Shown here in pieces: positions 1 through 6,881 of a stretch of DNA of 7,815 nt (its first letter is position 1; every line of letters begins with the position of its first letter). The position numbers and the translations under genes are program-made. This DNA comes from Betaproteobacteria bacterium TMED41. Lineage in GTDB: Bacteria; Pseudomonadota; Gammaproteobacteria; Burkholderiales; Burkholderiaceae_A. The notes under the pieces were generated by a model. That model saw only the letters and a program-made list of their open reading frames with translations. It was not told where the DNA came from and made no database searches. The stretch covers positions 1 through 7,815 of the forward strand of contig NHCU01000073.1 of NCBI GenBank assembly GCA_002167365.1. Reading direction: 5' to 3'.

Positions 1-733
1 TGTATCGAAAAGGTGCTATAAAACTGGCGTCCCCGTAACGCATTGCCATAACACTGAATAAATAACCAAAAATAATTGCTATTGCTGAGATTATTAAGAT
101 CAGCCAATGAGACTTATATATAGGTTCCCATGTAACGGTGGGTAACATAACAGCGCCCAAAACCGTAATGGCTATGCCAGTTATCAAGGCGACGAACATT
201 GATGGCGTTTTTGATGAAAGTCGACTCGTAGTTAAATCGCGCACGGTAACACACGCAACGGCGCCCAGAGCGGATATCGAATAGATAGAAAAGCCCTCCA
301 TACCAGGCCGGACAATAATCATTACTCCAATAAAGCCAATGAAAATAGCTAGCCAACGTCTCCAGTTAACGGATTCTCGCAGGAAAACGGCAGCACCCAT
401 AGTCACCGCAAGAGGCAACACCTGCAAGATCGCAGTTACATTAGCCAGCGGCATATGCGCTAATGCTGATAAGAAGAAGATTGCAGCCCCAACCTCAGAA
501 GCCGTTCTAATGATAATAAACTTCCAATCTGAGGAGGAGAGTTTAACAAACAGTTGCTTTGTTCTCCAGGCAAAGAAAAGCATCAATGGTATAGTGAGTA
601 TTCCTCTGAGGAAAATGGCTTGGTAAATAGACCAGTCGGCAAAAAGAATTTTCATTAATCCATCGTTTAAAACGAATGCGAGCATGCTGCCGCTCATTAT
701 TAACGCGCCTTTTATATTATCCGATATTACCAA
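1..733 (-). CDS. DMT/EamA-family permease, 5' part only (runs off the left edge)
   Basis: Inner-membrane transporter of the drug/metabolite (DMT, EamA) superfamily; the substrate is unknown, and members carry amino acids, nucleotide derivatives or S-adenosylmethionine. The frame stays open for 244 residues to the window edge, so about 45-60 C-terminal residues (of a usual 290-310) and the stop lie outside. It is hydrophobic throughout, with helices near residues 9-27, 37-55, 71-90, 96-117, 126-142, 149-166, 177-197 and 209-229, and the family motif VNWRRWLAIFIGFIGVMIIV at 122-141 followed by RPG. It aligns along its length with the permease at 3934-4815. I chose a TTG start at 733 because GGAGAA lies 7-8 bases upstream and the residues SDNIKGALIM complete helix 1, as in relatives. 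The alternative is ATG at 697, with AAGG ten bases upstream. An in-frame stop at 737-739 rules out anything longer. It is transcribed divergently from the methyltransferase at 999. Family confidence is high, substrate confidence nil. Confidence 0.9.
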   Translation of the reverse strand, partial: MVISDNIKGALIMSGSMLAFVLNDGLMKILFADWSIYQAIFLRGILTIPLMLFFAWRTKQLFVKLSSSDWKFIIIRTASEVGAAIFFLSALAHMPLANVTAILQVLPLAVTMGAAVFLRESVNWRRWLAIFIGFIGVMIIVRPGMEGFSIYSISALGAVACVTVRDLTTSRLSSKTPSMFVALITGIAITVLGAVMLPTVTWEPIYKSHWLILIISAIAIIFGYLFSVMAMRYGDASFIAPFRY

Positions 734-740
734 AAATTAA

Positions 741-746
741 TTCTCC
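741..746 (-). promoter_or_regulatory. Ribosome-binding site deciding the TTG start of the minus-strand permease
   Basis: The minus strand reads GGAGAA here, 7 bases before TTG at 733-731. This is the best Shine-Dalgarno match near the gene's 5' end and favours the TTG over the ATG 36 bases downstream. Confidence 0.6.
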
Positions 747-920
747 AAATTCAGGAATCACCTATGCCAATTGTCCTAGTAAAAACCAAATAAATTAGAT
801 TTACCTATACGGTTTCCTGCATTGATTAACAGCATTAAGTAAATTTTCAAAAACATAATATTGGTAAAAACGTATTTTGAATGTAATACAAGTGAGGATA
901 ACGAAGGGCGCTTGGCAATC

Positions 921-926
921 TATAAT
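921..926 (+). promoter_or_regulatory. Perfect -10 box, possible promoter of the first methyltransferase gene
   Basis: TATAAT matches the sigma-70 -10 consensus exactly and would give a leader of about 65 bases before TTG 999. The hexamer 17 bases upstream (ATAACG, 898-903) is a poor -35, and the region is AT-rich, so a chance match is quite possible. The rest of the 734-998 gap is AT-rich with no gene that I can support. Confidence 0.35.
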
Positions 927-988
927 ATACTTAAATGAAAATTAACTCCAAAAGCACTTTTATTAATACACTTTTATTTTCTTTTTTT

Positions 989-993
989 GAGGG
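989..993 (+). promoter_or_regulatory. Ribosome-binding site deciding the TTG start at 999
   Basis: GAGGG ends 5 bases before TTG at 999. It cannot serve the in-frame upstream TTG at 987, because it overlaps that codon. The shorter start is therefore the supported one. Confidence 0.65.
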
Positions 994-998
994 ACAAT

Positions 999-2036
999 TT
1001 GAAAAATAATAGTCTGAAACAAAAGCATTTTTGGTTTAGTAAGGATTTAAAATTGATGATTTTGAAATGGTTGTCCCCTTTTAGGAACAGAAACAAAATA
1101 CAATTTCAAGACTATTTATCTAACTATACTTCTCTTGGGCCTAGTGAAGAAAATTCTTTTGATCTATTTGACACGTGTTGGTCTACAAAAATCCCAAATA
1201 TAGATAATACAGGACCCTTTGATGGGTTCAATGACGAGCGGATACAATGGTTAATTCAAGAACTGGGATCCATTAAGAATGAGGACATACTTGAACTTGG
1301 CCCCTTAGAGGCAGCTCACACGTTTATGTTGGAAAAAGCAGGGGCACAAGTGCTTTCGATAGAAGGTAATTATGGCGCTTTTCTTAGATGCTTGACTGTA
1401 AAAAACTTTCTTGGATTACAAGCGAAATTTCTCTTAGGTGATTTTTCCAAAATGGACTTAAATTCAAGGTATTTTAAAGCTGTAGTTGCATGCGGTATAC
1501 TTTATCATATGCCAGACCCAGTCTCACTCTTAGAAAAAATAGCAAAAAATACGGATAATATTTTTCTTTGGACACATTATTTTAATGATGATTTCGAAAG
1601 CTGGTCACCAGGGGCGAGACGTGAATTAATCGATGGGAAATGGGATGTCGAGAACACTCAGAGTAGAGATTTCAAAGGAATTCAGGTTCGAACCGTCCGT
1701 CAAAATTATGGTAAGGCTCTTGGCTGGAGGGGCTTTTGCGGTGGGACAGAATCCTATTCATATTGGATTTACAAGCAAGACTTACTTGCCGTGCTTGAAA
1801 GATTAGGTTTCGGTAGCGTTCAAATTAATTTTGATAAAGTCGATCATCCAAATGGGCCGTGTTTTGCTGTTGTTGCCAGTAAGTTTGATCTTTCCTATTA
1901 TCTTGACCCCAACGTCAACCCAGACTTAAATGTTGCATTTGGAAAACTTCCCTACGAGAAGAAGCGGTTAGCGGCGATTGAACATTTTAACATTTATGGT
2001 CGTAAAGAAGGGCGCCTAGCCGTCAGACCCAGTTAA
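999..2036 (+). CDS. Class I SAM-dependent methyltransferase with C-terminal EGR module
   Basis: Predicted cytosolic methyltransferase of 345 residues using S-adenosylmethionine; the acceptor is unknown. The Rossmann fold is clear: motif I ILELGPLEAAHT at 97-108 (in place of the commoner GxGxG), the acidic ribose contact E122 in LSIEGN, GDF at 147-149, and the strand-4 region VVACGILYHMPDPV at 162-175. A basic, partly hydrophobic stretch precedes the fold (about 1-40), with no convincing signal peptide. After the fold, residues 300-339 carry YYLDPNVNPDL and then HFNIYGRKEGR. This matches the short YL..NPD...HF..G..EGR module found at the ends of glycosyltransferases, methyltransferases and secreted calcium-binding-type proteins, whose role is unclear. 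The start is TTG at 999, preceded by GAGGG; an alternative TTG at 987 would add four residues, and an ATG occurs only at 1056. It is the first gene of the plus-strand run, 98 bases before the ligase gene. Methyltransferases of the LELGPLE type often sit near glycan genes, but no such neighbour is seen here. Confidence 0.9.
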   Translation: MKNNSLKQKHFWFSKDLKLMILKWLSPFRNRNKIQFQDYLSNYTSLGPSEENSFDLFDTCWSTKIPNIDNTGPFDGFNDERIQWLIQELGSIKNEDILELGPLEAAHTFMLEKAGAQVLSIEGNYGAFLRCLTVKNFLGLQAKFLLGDFSKMDLNSRYFKAVVACGILYHMPDPVSLLEKIAKNTDNIFLWTHYFNDDFESWSPGARRELIDGKWDVENTQSRDFKGIQVRTVRQNYGKALGWRGFCGGTESYSYWIYKQDLLAVLERLGFGSVQINFDKVDHPNGPCFAVVASKFDLSYYLDPNVNPDLNVAFGKLPYEKKRLAAIEHFNIYGRKEGRLAVRPS

Positions 2037-2054
2037 ACACGTTGCTGAATGATG

Positions 2055-2083
2055 CTTAAACTTGATAATGTTAAAATTATAAT
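2055..2083 (+). promoter_or_regulatory. Candidate sigma-70 promoter for the acyl-CoA synthetase
   Basis: A perfect TATAAT lies at 2078-2083, with weak -35 options CTTAAA (2055-2060, 17-base spacer) or TTAAAC (2056-2061, 16-base spacer). Transcription would start near 2090, giving a leader of about 45 bases. This suggests the ligase gene can be transcribed apart from the methyltransferase gene. No Rho-independent terminator is visible in the 98-base gap. Confidence 0.4.
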
Positions 2084-2134
2084 AGTCCCATGCGGACGAT
2101 AGCCCCTATTGGACAGTAATAAAGGGATAGGATA

Positions 2135-3706
2135 ATGAAAGTAGCTTTGAGTCCCATTGAATTCGCACGTCGTGCCAAGCGATTATATTCAAAAAATGAG
2201 GCCGTCGTGGATGGCGATCTTCGTTTGACGTATGAAGAGTTTTTTGATCGTTGTGACCGGTGGTCCTGTGCACTTCAAAAAATGGGAGTTAAAAAAGGAG
2301 ATCGAGTGGCATACATAGCACCCAATAGCCATTCACACCTCGAGGGGTATTACGCTGTTCCTCAAATTGGAGCAATCTTGGTGCCTATAAATTATCGCCT
2401 TTCTGCAGAAGAATTCGAATATATAATAAATCATAGCGGGTCAAAAATTGTATGCGTGCATCCCGATTATTTTGAGGCTGTTGACAGCGTAAGAGAAAAG
2501 CTCCCAGCAGTGGAACAATACATTGCACTAGAGGGAAAGAAAGACGGTTGGAAGGAATATGAACGTCTTTTATTGGAAGGTGATGCGACCTACGAGGCCA
2601 TAGAGATAGCTGAAGATGATCTGATAACAATCAACTATACCAGTGGTACAACAGCTCGACCGAAGGGAGTGATGATTACGCACCGGAACGCCTACATGAA
2701 TATAATGGGAACTCTTGTGCATCATCATCTCACACCAGAGGACCGATACCTTTGGACTTTGCCGATGTTTCATGCAAATGGCTGGACTTTTACCTGGATT
2801 AATACCGCGCGTGGTATGGCTCATATTTGTCTTAGGAAAGTAGAAGCCAGTATTATATACGAGCTGCTACAACGTGAGAGAGTCACGATGTTTTGTGCAG
2901 CCCCTACGGTTTTAATTAGCATAACTAATGTTCCTGAGGAGTTACGAGCTACTGCACCAAAAGGTATTCGACTGTTCACCGCAGGCGCCCCACCTGCGGC
3001 TGCTACAATAGAAATTGTAGAGAGAGATCTAGGTTGGGAGTTAACTCATGTATATGGATTAACAGAAACAACTCCGTTAATAGCAATATGTGAACCACGT
3101 GCTAGCCATATGGACTTAACTATAGAACAACGGGCAAAAGTAAAAGCTAGACAGGGGATCGAGTTAGTGAGTTCGGGAGAGCTTAAAGTTGTTGATGATA
3201 ACGGTGTTGAGGTTGCCAAAGACGGAGAAACTCTTGGAGAAATAACTGTAAGGGGTAATGTGGTGATGACTGGATATTACAATGACCCTGAGTCTACCGC
3301 AGCGGCTATAAAGGACGGGTGGTTTTATACTGGAGATGCTGCGGTTGTGCACGACGACGGTTATCTTGAAATACGCGACCGCTTCAAGGATGTAATTATT
3401 AGTGGCGGCGAAAATATTTCTTCTGTTGAAGTGGAGGGTTGCCTTTTACACCACCCTGCCATCTTGGAAGTGGCGGTGGTAGGAATGCCTCATGAAAAAT
3501 GGGGAGAAGCCCCTCACGCCTTTGTAGTTTTACATGCTGGAAAAACATCAAGTGAAGCTGAATTAAGATTGCACGTCCGGGAAAATCTTGCTCATTTTAA
3601 AACGCCACAATGGTTCAGTTTTGTCTCTGACCTGCCGAAGACTGCAACCGGTAAGGTACAGAAATTTCTTTTAAGAGATGGTAAGACCGGCATTTCAAAA
3701 CAATAA
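2135..3706 (+). CDS. AMP-forming acyl-CoA synthetase (ANL superfamily)
   Basis: Activates a carboxylic acid with ATP to an acyl-adenylate and transfers it to coenzyme A. At 523 residues it is full length. The core motifs are intact: P-loop-like A3 YTSGTTARPKGV at 168-179, A5 YGLTETTP at 307-314, A7 YTGD at 398-401, A8 hinge RFKDVIISGGENIS at 416-429, and A10 PKTATGKVQK with the catalytic lysine at K507. The stretch LPMFHANGWTFTW (209-221), followed by CLRKVEASIIYELL, is typical of the long-chain FACS / plant acyl-activating-enzyme group, which also includes medium-chain and methylmercaptopropionate (DmdB-like) ligases. The acid used here cannot be read from sequence. There is no signal peptide, so it is cytosolic. 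ATG 2135 is well supported, with AAGGG 8 bases upstream. A candidate promoter lies at 2055-2083. The nearest downstream gene, a permease, begins 227 bases on. Confidence 0.95.
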   Translation: MKVALSPIEFARRAKRLYSKNEAVVDGDLRLTYEEFFDRCDRWSCALQKMGVKKGDRVAYIAPNSHSHLEGYYAVPQIGAILVPINYRLSAEEFEYIINHSGSKIVCVHPDYFEAVDSVREKLPAVEQYIALEGKKDGWKEYERLLLEGDATYEAIEIAEDDLITINYTSGTTARPKGVMITHRNAYMNIMGTLVHHHLTPEDRYLWTLPMFHANGWTFTWINTARGMAHICLRKVEASIIYELLQRERVTMFCAAPTVLISITNVPEELRATAPKGIRLFTAGAPPAAATIEIVERDLGWELTHVYGLTETTPLIAICEPRASHMDLTIEQRAKVKARQGIELVSSGELKVVDDNGVEVAKDGETLGEITVRGNVVMTGYYNDPESTAAAIKDGWFYTGDAAVVHDDGYLEIRDRFKDVIISGGENISSVEVEGCLLHHPAILEVAVVGMPHEKWGEAPHAFVVLHAGKTSSEAELRLHVRENLAHFKTPQWFSFVSDLPKTATGKVQKFLLRDGKTGISKQ

Positions 3707-3736
3707 TTAGCCAATTACAGAACCGAACTAGTAAGT

Positions 3737-3748
3737 TTGAACGTTCAA
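3737..3748. repeat. Perfect 12-base palindrome TTGAACGTTCAA, possible operator
   Basis: TTGAACGTTCAA is its own reverse complement. It lies 31 bases after the ligase stop and 26 bases upstream of a candidate -35 box for the next gene. It has no T-run, so it is not a Rho-independent terminator. A dimeric repressor or activator site is possible, but no regulator gene is in the window. Confidence 0.35.
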
Positions 3749-3773
3749 GTAATAAGAATATTGAAACCCAATG

Positions 3774-3801
3774 TTGATAAACAGTGGTCCTGATTAATAC
3801 T
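3774..3801 (+). promoter_or_regulatory. Weak candidate promoter for the plus-strand permease
   Basis: TTGATA (3774-3779, 5 of 6 to consensus), a 16-base spacer and AATACT (3796-3801, 4 of 6) would start transcription near 3808, about 125 bases before the permease ATG. It is a weak call, supported mainly by the 227-base gap that isolates this gene from the ligase. Confidence 0.25.
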
Positions 3802-3814
3802 GTCTCCGATAGGC

Positions 3815-3839
3815 GGGAAGTAATTCCCCTCAATAGAGG
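3815..3839 (+). other. Two abutting short hairpins in the permease leader
   Basis: GGGAA-GTAA-TTCCC (3815-3828) is followed, sharing one base, by CCTC-AATA-GAGG (3828-3839). Both have 4-base loops and stems of 4-5 pairs. No T-run follows, so a terminator is unlikely. If the promoter at 3774-3801 is real, both would lie at the start of the transcript. The element may be a leader structure or chance. Confidence 0.25.
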
Positions 3840-3933
3840 CATATGATCGCTTTTCAAAAAGGAATTTATTGGTAAGTGAGCACTTTATTTGATTTGATCG
3901 TTACGGGTCTATTTACAAAAAAGGTTGTGAGTA

Positions 3934-4815
3934 ATGTTCCGTAATTTATCTGATGGTGCAAAAGGTGCTTACTGCATGATTATTGGGTCCTTACTTCTTA
4001 CAAGTCAGGATGCAATTACGAAATGGCTGACCTCATCCTATCACGCCGGTGAAATTTTATTTTACAGGGGAATTTTTACTTTCTTGCCTATAATATTTTT
4101 AGTTCTTTGGGCGGGCGATATCAAATTACTCAGAACAAGAAGTTTCAAGAGCACCCTTTTGCGTGCTGTTTTAGGATCGGCCACCTCGGTTTTCGTTGTT
4201 TTGTCATTCGCCTTTTTGCCATTAGCGACAGCTTTGGCGATAATATTTCTTAGTCCCATTTTGCTGACTGCTCTATCGGTACCGTTCTTGGGGGAGACGG
4301 TCGGTTGGCGACGGTGGTGTGCAGTTTTTGTTGGGTTCTGCGGTGTACTTTTAATTATTCAACCAGGGCAGGGAGGAGTGTGGGTTTATTTTTTAATACC
4401 ATTATTTACTGCCCTACTGGTCACTATGAGGGATATAGTTACCAGAAGAATGAGAGGGGGAGACACATCCCTTTCAATTTTATTTTATTCGATGCTAGTT
4501 GCTGTGTTAACGGGAGGCATAAGTCTACCAATCTTTGGTTATAGCTTTCCAAACTGGAGTGACATAGGCTTATTTGCTGCCGCTGGTATCATGGTAAGCT
4601 TTTCACATTTACTAATTATACAAGCGCTTTTATTTGCACCTGGTGCAACGGTTGCTCCATTTAAATATCTTTCGTTAGTTTATGCCGCCGGTATTGGCTA
4701 TGTAGTTTGGGGAGATATCCCCAACCTTGGTAAAATAGTAGGAGCGGTGTTAGTGGTTCTGGCTGGGTTATTTATTTTATATAGAGAGATGAATATTAAA
4801 AAAACTATACCTTAA
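3934..4815 (+). CDS. DMT/EamA-family permease, complete
   Basis: Complete 293-residue inner-membrane transporter of the DMT superfamily, with the usual length and two EamA halves. Ten helices can be placed near 11-29, 40-60, 75-93, 96-118, 126-143, 148-166, 180-200, 211-231, 240-259 and 265-283, with the end-of-first-half motif VGWRRWCAVFVGFCGV at 123-138 and then IIQPG. The basic loop MRDIVTRRMRG (165-175) lies between the halves, and APGATVAPFKYLSLVYA (235-251) is the typical helix 8-9 signature. Residue by residue it parallels the partial permease at 1-733, so the two are paralogues, though diverged. The substrate is unknown; this branch includes S-adenosylmethionine and amino-acid-derivative carriers. 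ATG 3934 has AAGG 9 bases upstream. It ends 52 bases before the TPR-methyltransferase gene with no terminator between, so the two are probably co-transcribed and possibly act on related small molecules. Confidence 0.93.
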   Translation: MFRNLSDGAKGAYCMIIGSLLLTSQDAITKWLTSSYHAGEILFYRGIFTFLPIIFLVLWAGDIKLLRTRSFKSTLLRAVLGSATSVFVVLSFAFLPLATALAIIFLSPILLTALSVPFLGETVGWRRWCAVFVGFCGVLLIIQPGQGGVWVYFLIPLFTALLVTMRDIVTRRMRGGDTSLSILFYSMLVAVLTGGISLPIFGYSFPNWSDIGLFAAAGIMVSFSHLLIIQALLFAPGATVAPFKYLSLVYAAGIGYVVWGDIPNLGKIVGAVLVVLAGLFILYREMNIKKTIP

Positions 4816-4848
4816 TATTCCGTTAGTTTATCTGTTTTGGAGATAATC

Positions 4849-4884
4849 GTGAGTATAAATAGATCGGATGACAGTCATAGATAA
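4849..4884 (+). other. Out-of-frame mini-ORF with good RBS overlapping the next gene's start
   Basis: GGAG at 4839-4842 sits 6 bases before GTG 4849, which opens an 11-codon frame (VSINRSDDSHR) ending at TAA 4882-4884. That end lies 14 bases inside the TPR-methyltransferase gene, whose own ATG 4868 has no good Shine-Dalgarno site. It could be a coupling leader, or it could mark a one-base indel that separates the true GTG start from the gene. Expression is unproven. Confidence 0.3.
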
Positions 4885-6796
4885 AACATCATTTGAAAAA
4901 ATCAATGTCGATGAAAAAATTTATTTATTTTATCAGCAGTTACAGACCATGATAGAATTGTGCTCTTCAGATCACTCGGAAGATACATTACAAAAGGTTT
5001 CTGCCTTCTCTAATGCATATCCTGGGTCCTCCCACGGCTATGCGTTACTGGGTATAACGTACTCAAAAAGAAGATTTTTTGATGCAGCGTTCAAAAATCT
5101 CCAAAAGGCTCTCTTGCTTGCTCCAATTGACGAAACTGCCTTAACGTGTTTTCGAGCTTTGTTGCAGGACCGTGGCAGACACATAGACGGTATAACCATC
5201 TTGGAACGCTGTATTTTCCTAAAGCCGACAGACCCCGTTGTTTGGCAGCAGTATTGGCAAAGCGTGAGTTCTATTGTTTATGAAGAATATACAGAGGCAA
5301 CGGCGAAGCGGTTCATAAAAATCCTAGAAAAGAATAATTTGATTCGGCCCAGTCAGATTGTTAACGCGATAATAGGACTTTTAGAAAAAAAAGAAAATTT
5401 AGTGGAGATGTTCAGAATTGAAACACAATCTTCATTCAATTCCGAGTTAAATAGGATCATCTCAGTATTACTAGAAACACCGCTGTTTCTTAAAATTATT
5501 GAACTGTGTCCAATTCCCAATATAATTTTTGAAATTTTCTTGCGACGTCTGCGAAAAACATTTCTGCTGCATGATAGCTTAGAAACATCAAATGATAATT
5601 ATCTTGCGATACAATGTTCTCTGGCACTGCATTGTTTTACGAACGAATATATTTATGGAGAGGACAAAGAGGAAACTCAAAAACTAAAACAATTAGAGCA
5701 ATTTGTATCTGACGTAGTTTCCGAGGGTGCGTCTATGCCTTGGAGGCATATAGCGTGTATAGCGAGCTATAGGCCTCTACATAAATATAACTGGAGCCGG
5801 AATTTGAAAGTCCCGGTCCCAATGACCAACTTGTTTTTAAGACAGGTTCATCATATCGACTATGAATTGTCTCTGCGAGGCAGTATCCCAAGTATAGATT
5901 TAATAACTGAAGGTACTTCTGTTGCTGTAAAGGACCAGTATGAAGACAATCCTTATCCACGATGGGTGAATATTGGAATACTGCAAAAATCGATGACGAT
6001 ATCAGAGATTACAAACCTGACAGGCATTCGAGTTTTGTCACATGGGTCAGACCCGTCGAACCAATCAAATGTCTTAGTCGCTGGTTGCGGCACAGGACAA
6101 CATTCTATAGAAGCGGCTGTTCGTTATGCTAATAGTAATATTACCGCAATTGATTTAAGTTTGAGTAGTCTTAGTTTTGCGTTGAGGCAGACTAGAGAAT
6201 TAAACATCGAAAATATAAATTATTTGCATGGTGATATCCTTGATTTGACCTCTTGGGAAAACACGTTTGATGTTATCGAAACAACGGGTGTATTACACCA
6301 TATGAGTGATCCAATGTCGGGATGGCGAATATTGAAAAGATGTTTAAAGCCCAAAGGACTGATGAGGGTAGGGCTCTACAGTGGCTTGGCGCGCGCAGGT
6401 TTAGCGGAAGTTAGAGAAAAAATGGGTGAGTTAGAACGACCCATTACAAATCAAAAAATATATGATTACAGAAATAAAGTTTTAGATAGAGCCGGCCTAG
6501 AATTTGAAAAACTAGCCAGATACCCAGATTTCTTCTCAACCAGCGAACTAAGAGACCTTTTATTTCATGTTCAAGAACATACTTTTACCTTGATAGAAAT
6601 TAAGAATATGTTGAACGAGTTAGATTTAGTTTTTTGTGGTTTTGAAACAGTAGATGAAAAGACAAAAGAAGCCGTGTCAGTAGGAGGGGGAGATTCGGAA
6701 AGTCTTTTTTCTCTTGATGCATGGCATAACTTTGAGCAATTAAATCCTCATTATTTCTCGGGCATGTATACTTTTTGGGTTCAGAGACCTGATTAA
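4868..6796 (+). CDS. TPR-repeat protein fused to class I SAM-dependent methyltransferase
   Basis: A 642-residue predicted cytosolic protein. Two TPR-like helix pairs are readable near residues 54-87 and 88-121 (YALLGITYSKRRFFDAAFKNLQKALLLAP, then a repeat ending IFLKPTDP). Residues about 130-345 are helical-looking and match no family I recognise. The linker has DQYEDNPYPRW at 356-366, a signature seen in other TPR-methyltransferase fusions of aquatic bacteria. The methyltransferase domain follows: motif I NVLVAGCGTGQHS at 401-413, D429 in AIDLS, GDILD at 455-459, and ETTGVLHHMSDP at 471-482. Residues 500-642 form a long C-terminal extension. The acceptor is unknown; the TPRs probably bind a protein partner. 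ATG 4868 is the only normal start after the in-frame stop at 4856-4858, but it lacks a clear ribosome-binding site. It lies 52 bases after the permease, probably in one transcript. Confidence 0.9.
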   Translation: MTVIDKTSFEKINVDEKIYLFYQQLQTMIELCSSDHSEDTLQKVSAFSNAYPGSSHGYALLGITYSKRRFFDAAFKNLQKALLLAPIDETALTCFRALLQDRGRHIDGITILERCIFLKPTDPVVWQQYWQSVSSIVYEEYTEATAKRFIKILEKNNLIRPSQIVNAIIGLLEKKENLVEMFRIETQSSFNSELNRIISVLLETPLFLKIIELCPIPNIIFEIFLRRLRKTFLLHDSLETSNDNYLAIQCSLALHCFTNEYIYGEDKEETQKLKQLEQFVSDVVSEGASMPWRHIACIASYRPLHKYNWSRNLKVPVPMTNLFLRQVHHIDYELSLRGSIPSIDLITEGTSVAVKDQYEDNPYPRWVNIGILQKSMTISEITNLTGIRVLSHGSDPSNQSNVLVAGCGTGQHSIEAAVRYANSNITAIDLSLSSLSFALRQTRELNIENINYLHGDILDLTSWENTFDVIETTGVLHHMSDPMSGWRILKRCLKPKGLMRVGLYSGLARAGLAEVREKMGELERPITNQKIYDYRNKVLDRAGLEFEKLARYPDFFSTSELRDLLFHVQEHTFTLIEIKNMLNELDLVFCGFETVDEKTKEAVSVGGGDSESLFSLDAWHNFEQLNPHYFSGMYTFWVQRPD

Positions 6797-6825
6797 CTGA
6801 AATACTTCTATACGAGTGCCTCTCA

Positions 6826-6843
6826 TTTTCAAAATTTTGAAAA
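6826..6843. repeat. 18-base AT-rich perfect palindrome between convergent genes
   Basis: TTTTCAAAATTTTGAAAA is its own reverse complement. It lies 29 bases after the TPR-methyltransferase stop. As RNA it would form only a weak A-U hairpin. On the minus strand it directly follows the CTCTG/CAGAG hairpin and supplies that hairpin's T-run. It may assist termination from either side. Confidence 0.5.
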
Positions 6844-6858
6844 ACTCTGCTTGCAGAG
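6840..6858 (-). terminator. Probable Rho-independent terminator of the SDR gene
   Basis: Read on the minus strand, CTCTG-CAAG-CAGAG (6858-6845, with one further possible inner G-C pair) is followed at once by TTTTT (6844-6840). The hairpin lies about 24 bases after the SDR stop. The stem is short, so strength is uncertain. On the plus strand no T-run follows it, so it does not clearly end the TPR-methyltransferase transcript. Confidence 0.5.
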
Positions 6859-6881
6859 GAGGGGGCAGTCAATATTCTTTA

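Noticed and set aside
339..626. A 95-codon open frame on the plus strand in the first 700 bases
   Set aside because: It is antisense to the partial permease, whose minus-strand frame has clear family motifs and stays open to the window edge.
846..881. TTCAAAA...TTTTGAA inverted repeat in the divergent gap
   Set aside because: Only seven matched bases of A/T-rich sequence around a 22-base loop; such matches are expected by chance here.
912..926. TTGGCA followed by TATAAT as a promoter pair
   Set aside because: The spacing is 3 bases, not 15-19, so these hexamers cannot be the -35 and -10 of one promoter.
3843..3875. A 10-codon ORF (MIAFQKGIYW) upstream of the permease, with GAGG just before it
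   Set aside because: The GAGG is only 3 bases from the ATG, the peptide is very short and has no regulatory-codon pattern; chance is enough.
4305..4544. A 79-codon open frame inside the second permease in another frame
   Set aside because: It lies within the permease coding sequence in a different frame on the same strand and shows no domain; the permease frame has full family motifs.
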